DNA from: Desulfosarcina sp.
GTDB lineage: Bacteria; Desulfobacterota; Desulfobacteria; Desulfobacterales; Desulfosarcinaceae
DNA length: 8,251 nt
Reading direction: 5' to 3'
Assembly: GCA_018224455.1 (NCBI GenBank)
Contig: JAGTUY010000051.1
Location: forward strand, 1 to 8,251
In this document: piece after piece, positions 4,972 through 8,251 of the stretch
Layout: the number at the start of each line of letters is the position of its first letter
Position numbering within the stretch: the stretch's first letter is position 1
Translations under genes and position numbers: made by a program
Notes under the pieces: model-generated
Told to the model about the DNA's origin: nothing
Seen by the model: only the letters and a program-made list of their open reading frames with translations
Database searches by the model: none

Positions 4972-7440
4972 TCAATCCCGTCGGACCAGCCGCAGGGTGT
5001 TGCCGATGACGGTCAGACTGGAGAGCAGCATGGCCGTTGCGGCCACCAGGGGGGTCAGCAGCCCGCTCATGGCGATGGGGATGCTGATCAGGTTGTAGAT
5101 CCAGGCGCACCACAGATTCTGTGCGACCTTGCGGTTGACGCGCCTGGAAAGGGGGAAAAAGTCCAGCAATTGGGCGGGATCCCCGCGCATGAGGGTGATG
5201 TGGGCGGCTTCCCTGGCCAACCCCTGCCCGGAATGAACGGCCACGGCCAGATGGGCCCGGGCCATGGCTGCGGCATCGTTGATGCCGTCGCCCACCATGG
5301 CTACCTGCCGCCCCTGAACCATCAACGCATCGATATAGTTCGCCTTGTCTGAGGGCGACAAACCGCCCCTGGCTTGTTTCAGGCCGATGGTCCGGCCTAC
5401 TTCACGGGCGGCGGCGTCTCCGTCACCGGAAACCAGGTGAATATCCCGGGATGTCCGTTTAAGTGCGCCCACCATCGATGCTACCGTCGGCCGGATCGTA
5501 TCGCCGAAGATCAGGGTTGCCGCCGGACGATTGTCGACGCCGAGAAAGACGCGGGAGGTCAGTGTCTCCTGGGATTCCTCGGTTAGGTCGCCAGCCGGCA
5601 GCCCTTTGCCCCAGGCCAACCCCCGGTTGCCGATGCGCACGATTTTATCGTCCAGTCGTCCCTGCACCCCATCCGGATGGACGATGATGTCCGTCGCTAC
5701 GGCCGGCGTGATTGCCTGATTGCGAACGTAGGCGTTGATGGCGCGGGCAATTTCGTGATCCGACGACTGCTCGAGACCGGCGGCCCAGGCGGCGATTGTC
5801 GTTGGTTGAAATCCCGGTTGGCATTCGATCTGAATCAGGCGCCAGCGGCCGTGGGTCAGGGTGCCGGTTTTATCGAAAACAACGCTGTCGATCGAATCGG
5901 CCCGTTCGAAAGATTCGATTTCCCGAACCAGAATGCCCCGGCGGGCGGCCAGGGAAATGCCTGCCAGGCGTGCCATGGGAATGGCCACACCCAGGGCACA
6001 GGGGCATGAAATGACCATCACGGTGACCGCTCTCACCATGGCCGTGTTAATGGGTAAGCCGACCATGACACCATACACCCCCGTTCCCACGGCAAGGGTG
6101 GTAATGACTGGAACGAACCACCTGAGCAGTCGATCCGTGCGGCCTTCGAATGCGCTTTTCTGCTCCAGGCTGCGGGTCATGATGGCGATCATCTGGCCTA
6201 ACACCGTATCACCGCCCACCTTTTCAACCCTCGCGGTCACCCGGCCGTCGATCACCCGGGCACCGCTTTTAACGGGATCACCGGTTCTTACCCCTACCGG
6301 CCTGGGTTCCCCGGTCAGTGAGGATTCATCGAGCGTGGCGGCACCGGATTCCACCCGACCGTCCGCCGGCACGATCTCATCCGACGCGACGGCAAACCGG
6401 TCTCCCGCGGCCAGTTGGCCGACGGCCACATACCGTCCCGCGGGCGAGGCATCAGTGATCAGGCGCACCTTGGTGGGTTGCAGGGCGAAGAAGCTGTCCA
6501 GATCCCGGCGGACACGGCTTTTGGCCTGCTGTTCGAGAATCTTTCCCAACAACACCAGGGTGATCAGCATACAGGCCGTGTCGAAGTACAAATGGATGCT
6601 GCCGGTCAGCCAGTTATAAAGGCTGAAAACGAAGGCACATCCGGCAGCCATGCCCACCAGGGTTTCCATGCCCGGTGCGCGGTGAATCAGGCCGAACCAG
6701 GCTTTACGCAACATCGGGCCGCCGCCATAGACCAAGACCACCACCGCCATGAGCACAATGGGCAGGGAAATTTTGGATATGGCATCACTGGAAAGGCGGG
6801 TGAAGAAGCCGGCGTAAAGGGCCCAGGAGAGCATCATGACGTTGGCGGAGAGCAGGCCGGCGATGATCAGGCGAATCAACTCCCTGCGATGAGCGCGCTG
6901 CCCGACGTTTGCGGCACCGCTTTCGCGGAGGCCATAACCCAGGCGTGTGACCGACTTGCGGATTTGGTCGGGGGCCACCCTGTCCGGACGATAGCGGCAG
7001 CGTAGGCGGTCCGTGGAAAAATGACAGCTTGCCGCCTGTACCCCGTTCAACCGGGAGACCGTCTTTTCGATGACCCAGGCGCAGGCCGTGCACCACATGC
7101 CCTCGACCATCAGGTCCAACGCCAGGGTGCCGGATGGGTCCGGCACGGTTTCACCATCCGCAATCGGTTTGGCGTTGGCCTGGGTCTCCTGCTTTTCGCG
7201 TGCGTTGATGCGTTGAAGGTCGCCCTCGTTGGCGGGGATTACCCCGGCAGCTACACACTGACGGTATAGATCGGTCTCCTTGAAACGCGTCGGATCCTTC
7301 ACCTGGGCGGATTCCAGCAGCATGCTGTAGACCATCCGGCAGCCCTGGCAGCAGAAGCGCAAGGATTGGTCGTCGATCGCCTGGGCAACGGCGCTGAAGC
7401 GCAGGGGGAGGCCGCAAAGATGACAGGTGGATTCACTCAT
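4972..7440 (-). CDS. ccoI: Copper-transporting P1B-type ATPase, CcoI/FixI-like
   Basis: An 822-residue ATP-driven copper pump of the inner membrane. Residues 1-45 are the Cys-rich N-terminal metal-binding domain of CcoI/FixI-type pumps (C6-x2-C9 and C30-C31-x2-C34). Residues about 106-172 are an HMA domain with metal site C117-T-A-C120. Eight membrane segments are expected at about 188-211, 223-240, 258-277, 283-302, 442-461, 470-488, 771-792 and 794-812. The actuator loop has TGE at 376-378, the metal channel CPC at 479-481, the phosphorylation motif DKTGT at 523-527, and GDGIND at 718-723. YN-x3-IP (782-788) and M-x2-SS (804-808) fit Cu(I) selectivity. The usual His-Pro of the nucleotide domain reads His562-Glu563. 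It follows the cytochrome c gene by 57 bases without a clear Shine-Dalgarno. CcoI-type pumps load copper into cbb3 oxidases; the family is sure, the oxidase link is inferred. Confidence 0.95.
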   Translation of the reverse strand: MSESTCHLCGLPLRFSAVAQAIDDQSLRFCCQGCRMVYSMLLESAQVKDPTRFKETDLYRQCVAAGVIPANEGDLQRINAREKQETQANAKPIADGETVPDPSGTLALDLMVEGMWCTACAWVIEKTVSRLNGVQAASCHFSTDRLRCRYRPDRVAPDQIRKSVTRLGYGLRESGAANVGQRAHRRELIRLIIAGLLSANVMMLSWALYAGFFTRLSSDAISKISLPIVLMAVVVLVYGGGPMLRKAWFGLIHRAPGMETLVGMAAGCAFVFSLYNWLTGSIHLYFDTACMLITLVLLGKILEQQAKSRVRRDLDSFFALQPTKVRLITDASPAGRYVAVGQLAAGDRFAVASDEIVPADGRVESGAATLDESSLTGEPRPVGVRTGDPVKSGARVIDGRVTARVEKVGGDTVLGQMIAIMTRSLEQKSAFEGRTDRLLRWFVPVITTLAVGTGVYGVMVGLPINTAMVRAVTVMVISCPCALGVAIPMARLAGISLAARRGILVREIESFERADSIDSVVFDKTGTLTHGRWRLIQIECQPGFQPTTIAAWAAGLEQSSDHEIARAINAYVRNQAITPAVATDIIVHPDGVQGRLDDKIVRIGNRGLAWGKGLPAGDLTEESQETLTSRVFLGVDNRPAATLIFGDTIRPTVASMVGALKRTSRDIHLVSGDGDAAAREVGRTIGLKQARGGLSPSDKANYIDALMVQGRQVAMVGDGINDAAAMARAHLAVAVHSGQGLAREAAHITLMRGDPAQLLDFFPLSRRVNRKVAQNLWCAWIYNLISIPIAMSGLLTPLVAATAMLLSSLTVIGNTLRLVRRD

Positions 7441-7497
7441 GGCTGACGGCAGGCGTGATGCAGGTGAGGTGAGATGCGCCCGAGGTCGATCGTCGGA

Positions 7498-8016
7498 TCA
7501 GTTGCGCACGCCCAGGCTTTTGACCCAGGCGATGGATTGCCAGCGTTCCTCGACCGTCATGGTGGTGGCCAACGCTGGCTGGCGTCCGTCGGGGATGCCG
7601 TAGCTGATCTCCTTGAACAGCACGCCTGGGGACATGGATTGGATCTTTGCGCTGCGAAGATCGTCGGGCGGCGGCGCAAAGCTCTGGCCAACGGTACCGT
7701 AGCCGTCAACGTTCGGCCCATGGCACTGAAGACAATACCGTTGGAAGGCAATTTTACCCGCGGCGACGGCAGCCGGTTCCGAGAGTGCAAAGGGAGGGGT
7801 GATCGTTTCCGCAGTCGCAGCGCGATAGAGTGCCTCCCCGCCAGTAAAGGGCACACTGCCTGCCGCCATGACCGGAATGGGCTTCTCATGCGGTTTGATC
7901 GCCGGCGTCTTCCACATGCGTCCGACGGAGAGGTTGTAGTCATAGAGCGTAATCACACCAACGGCAATCAGAGCGACGGTGGACACGATCAGGCCGAGGG
8001 CTAAAATCCGTTTCAT
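7498..8016 (-). CDS. Membrane-anchored monoheme cytochrome c
   Basis: A 172-residue protein with an N-terminal membrane anchor (about 4-25), a linker, and a class I cytochrome c domain from about residue 83. The haem-binding motif is CLQCH (Cys95, Cys98, His99). The domain ends with the usual helix (TVEERWQSIAWVKSLG). In related domains a Met-Pro before this helix gives the sixth haem ligand; here the site reads Gln146-Pro147, leaving Met128 or Met153 as possible ligands. The anchor places the haem on the periplasmic side, as an electron donor or small subunit of a respiratory complex. The ATG at 8016 directly follows the stop codon (TAA) of the upstream gene, and AAAGGGGGAG inside that gene serves as the ribosome site, so the two are probably translationally coupled. 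The copper ATPase gene follows by 57 bases. The family is clear; its partner enzyme is not in the window. Confidence 0.9.
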   Translation of the reverse strand: MKRILALGLIVSTVALIAVGVITLYDYNLSVGRMWKTPAIKPHEKPIPVMAAGSVPFTGGEALYRAATAETITPPFALSEPAAVAAGKIAFQRYCLQCHGPNVDGYGTVGQSFAPPPDDLRSAKIQSMSPGVLFKEISYGIPDGRQPALATTMTVEERWQSIAWVKSLGVRN

Positions 8017-8251
8017 TTACTCCCCCTTTGCGCCGCGAACGTGCTGGGGAAATGGCAGGCTGGGATAGTAGGAATATGCCGACTCGCCGGGCACATCCTT
8101 AACCGGTCGGTAATCCCAATCGGGTTGTCCCAGATCTCCAATGACAAGGTAGGCCAATCCGCCTTTGAACAAGATGAAAACGACCAACATCAGGACAATC
8201 AACCACGCCTTGAAGGCACGGTAGCTGTGTTCGGTTTCAGCATCGGTGCTC
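8017..8251 (-). CDS. Partial small membrane protein, possible oxidase-associated subunit
   Basis: The frame is open from the right edge to TAA at 8017-8019, so the true start lies outside the window and at least 77 residues are present. Residues 1-16 of the visible part are polar (STDAETEHSYRAFKAW), residues 17-37 form one membrane segment, and a soluble tail follows with aromatic and proline residues (QPDWDYRP, SYYPSLPFPQHV). A TTG at 8202 could be taken as a start but would cut off the polar head and lacks a ribosome site, so continuation upstream is preferred. It directly abuts the cytochrome c gene. I do not recognise the family; with a cytochrome c and a CcoI-like pump next to it, a small subunit of a haem-copper oxidase is a reasonable inference. 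Confidence 0.7.
   Translation of the reverse strand, partial: STDAETEHSYRAFKAWLIVLMLVVFILFKGGLAYLVIGDLGQPDWDYRPVKDVPGESAYSYYPSLPFPQHVRGAKGE

Noticed and set aside
8017..8202. Small membrane protein starting at TTG 8202 as a complete 61-residue protein
   Set aside because: The frame stays open to the window edge with a plausible polar N-terminal part, and the TTG lies at the start of the membrane segment without a ribosome site.

Overview
The window looks like a piece of chromosome from a Gram-negative, moderately GC-rich bacterium. An outer-membrane lipoprotein with a peptidoglycan-binding OmpA domain, a membrane-anchored c-type cytochrome and a CcoI/FixI-type copper ATPase sit close to a CoA-disulfide/persulfide reductase fused to rhodanese. 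This combination suggests a sulfur-metabolising member of the former Deltaproteobacteria (Desulfobacterota). That placement is inference from gene content, not from any marker gene.

Layout. Positions 1-43 (minus) hold the first codons of a gene that leaves the window; it begins with a signal-peptide-like leader. Positions 44-420 are non-coding and contain an intrinsic terminator for the next gene. Positions 421-1872 (minus) encode an OmpA-family lipoprotein with two DUF4398-like helical repeats. A 383-base divergent intergenic region (1873-2255) follows, with an extended -10 promoter, a nested inverted repeat and a doubtful 47-codon ORF. Positions 2256-3032 (plus) encode a lytic transglycosylase without a visible signal peptide. 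The rest is read leftward on the minus strand: a partial small membrane protein (8017 to the right edge), a monoheme cytochrome c (7498-8016), a copper P1B-type ATPase (4972-7440) and, after a 190-base gap, an FAD/NAD(P)H-dependent CoA-disulfide reductase-rhodanese fusion (3081-4781).

How the genes may work together. The small membrane protein and cytochrome c abut stop-to-start, and the ATPase begins 57 bases later, so these three are probably one operon. CcoI-type ATPases supply copper to cbb3-type haem-copper oxidases, so the likely reading is the downstream end of a terminal-oxidase locus whose catalytic subunits would lie beyond the right edge. The persulfide/CoA-disulfide reductase may be read with it or from its own promoter and would link sulfane sulfur or redox stress to oxygen exposure. 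The OmpA lipoprotein and transglycosylase form a separate cell-envelope pair, divergently transcribed from a shared control region.

No tRNA, rRNA, CRISPR array, transposase or insertion sequence was seen. I found no wholly new system. The most unusual points are a Gln-Pro in place of the expected Met-Pro haem ligand in the cytochrome, a His-Glu in place of the usual His-Pro in the ATPase, a duplicated TI-x2-YL motif in the leaderless transglycosylase, and the nested inverted repeat.
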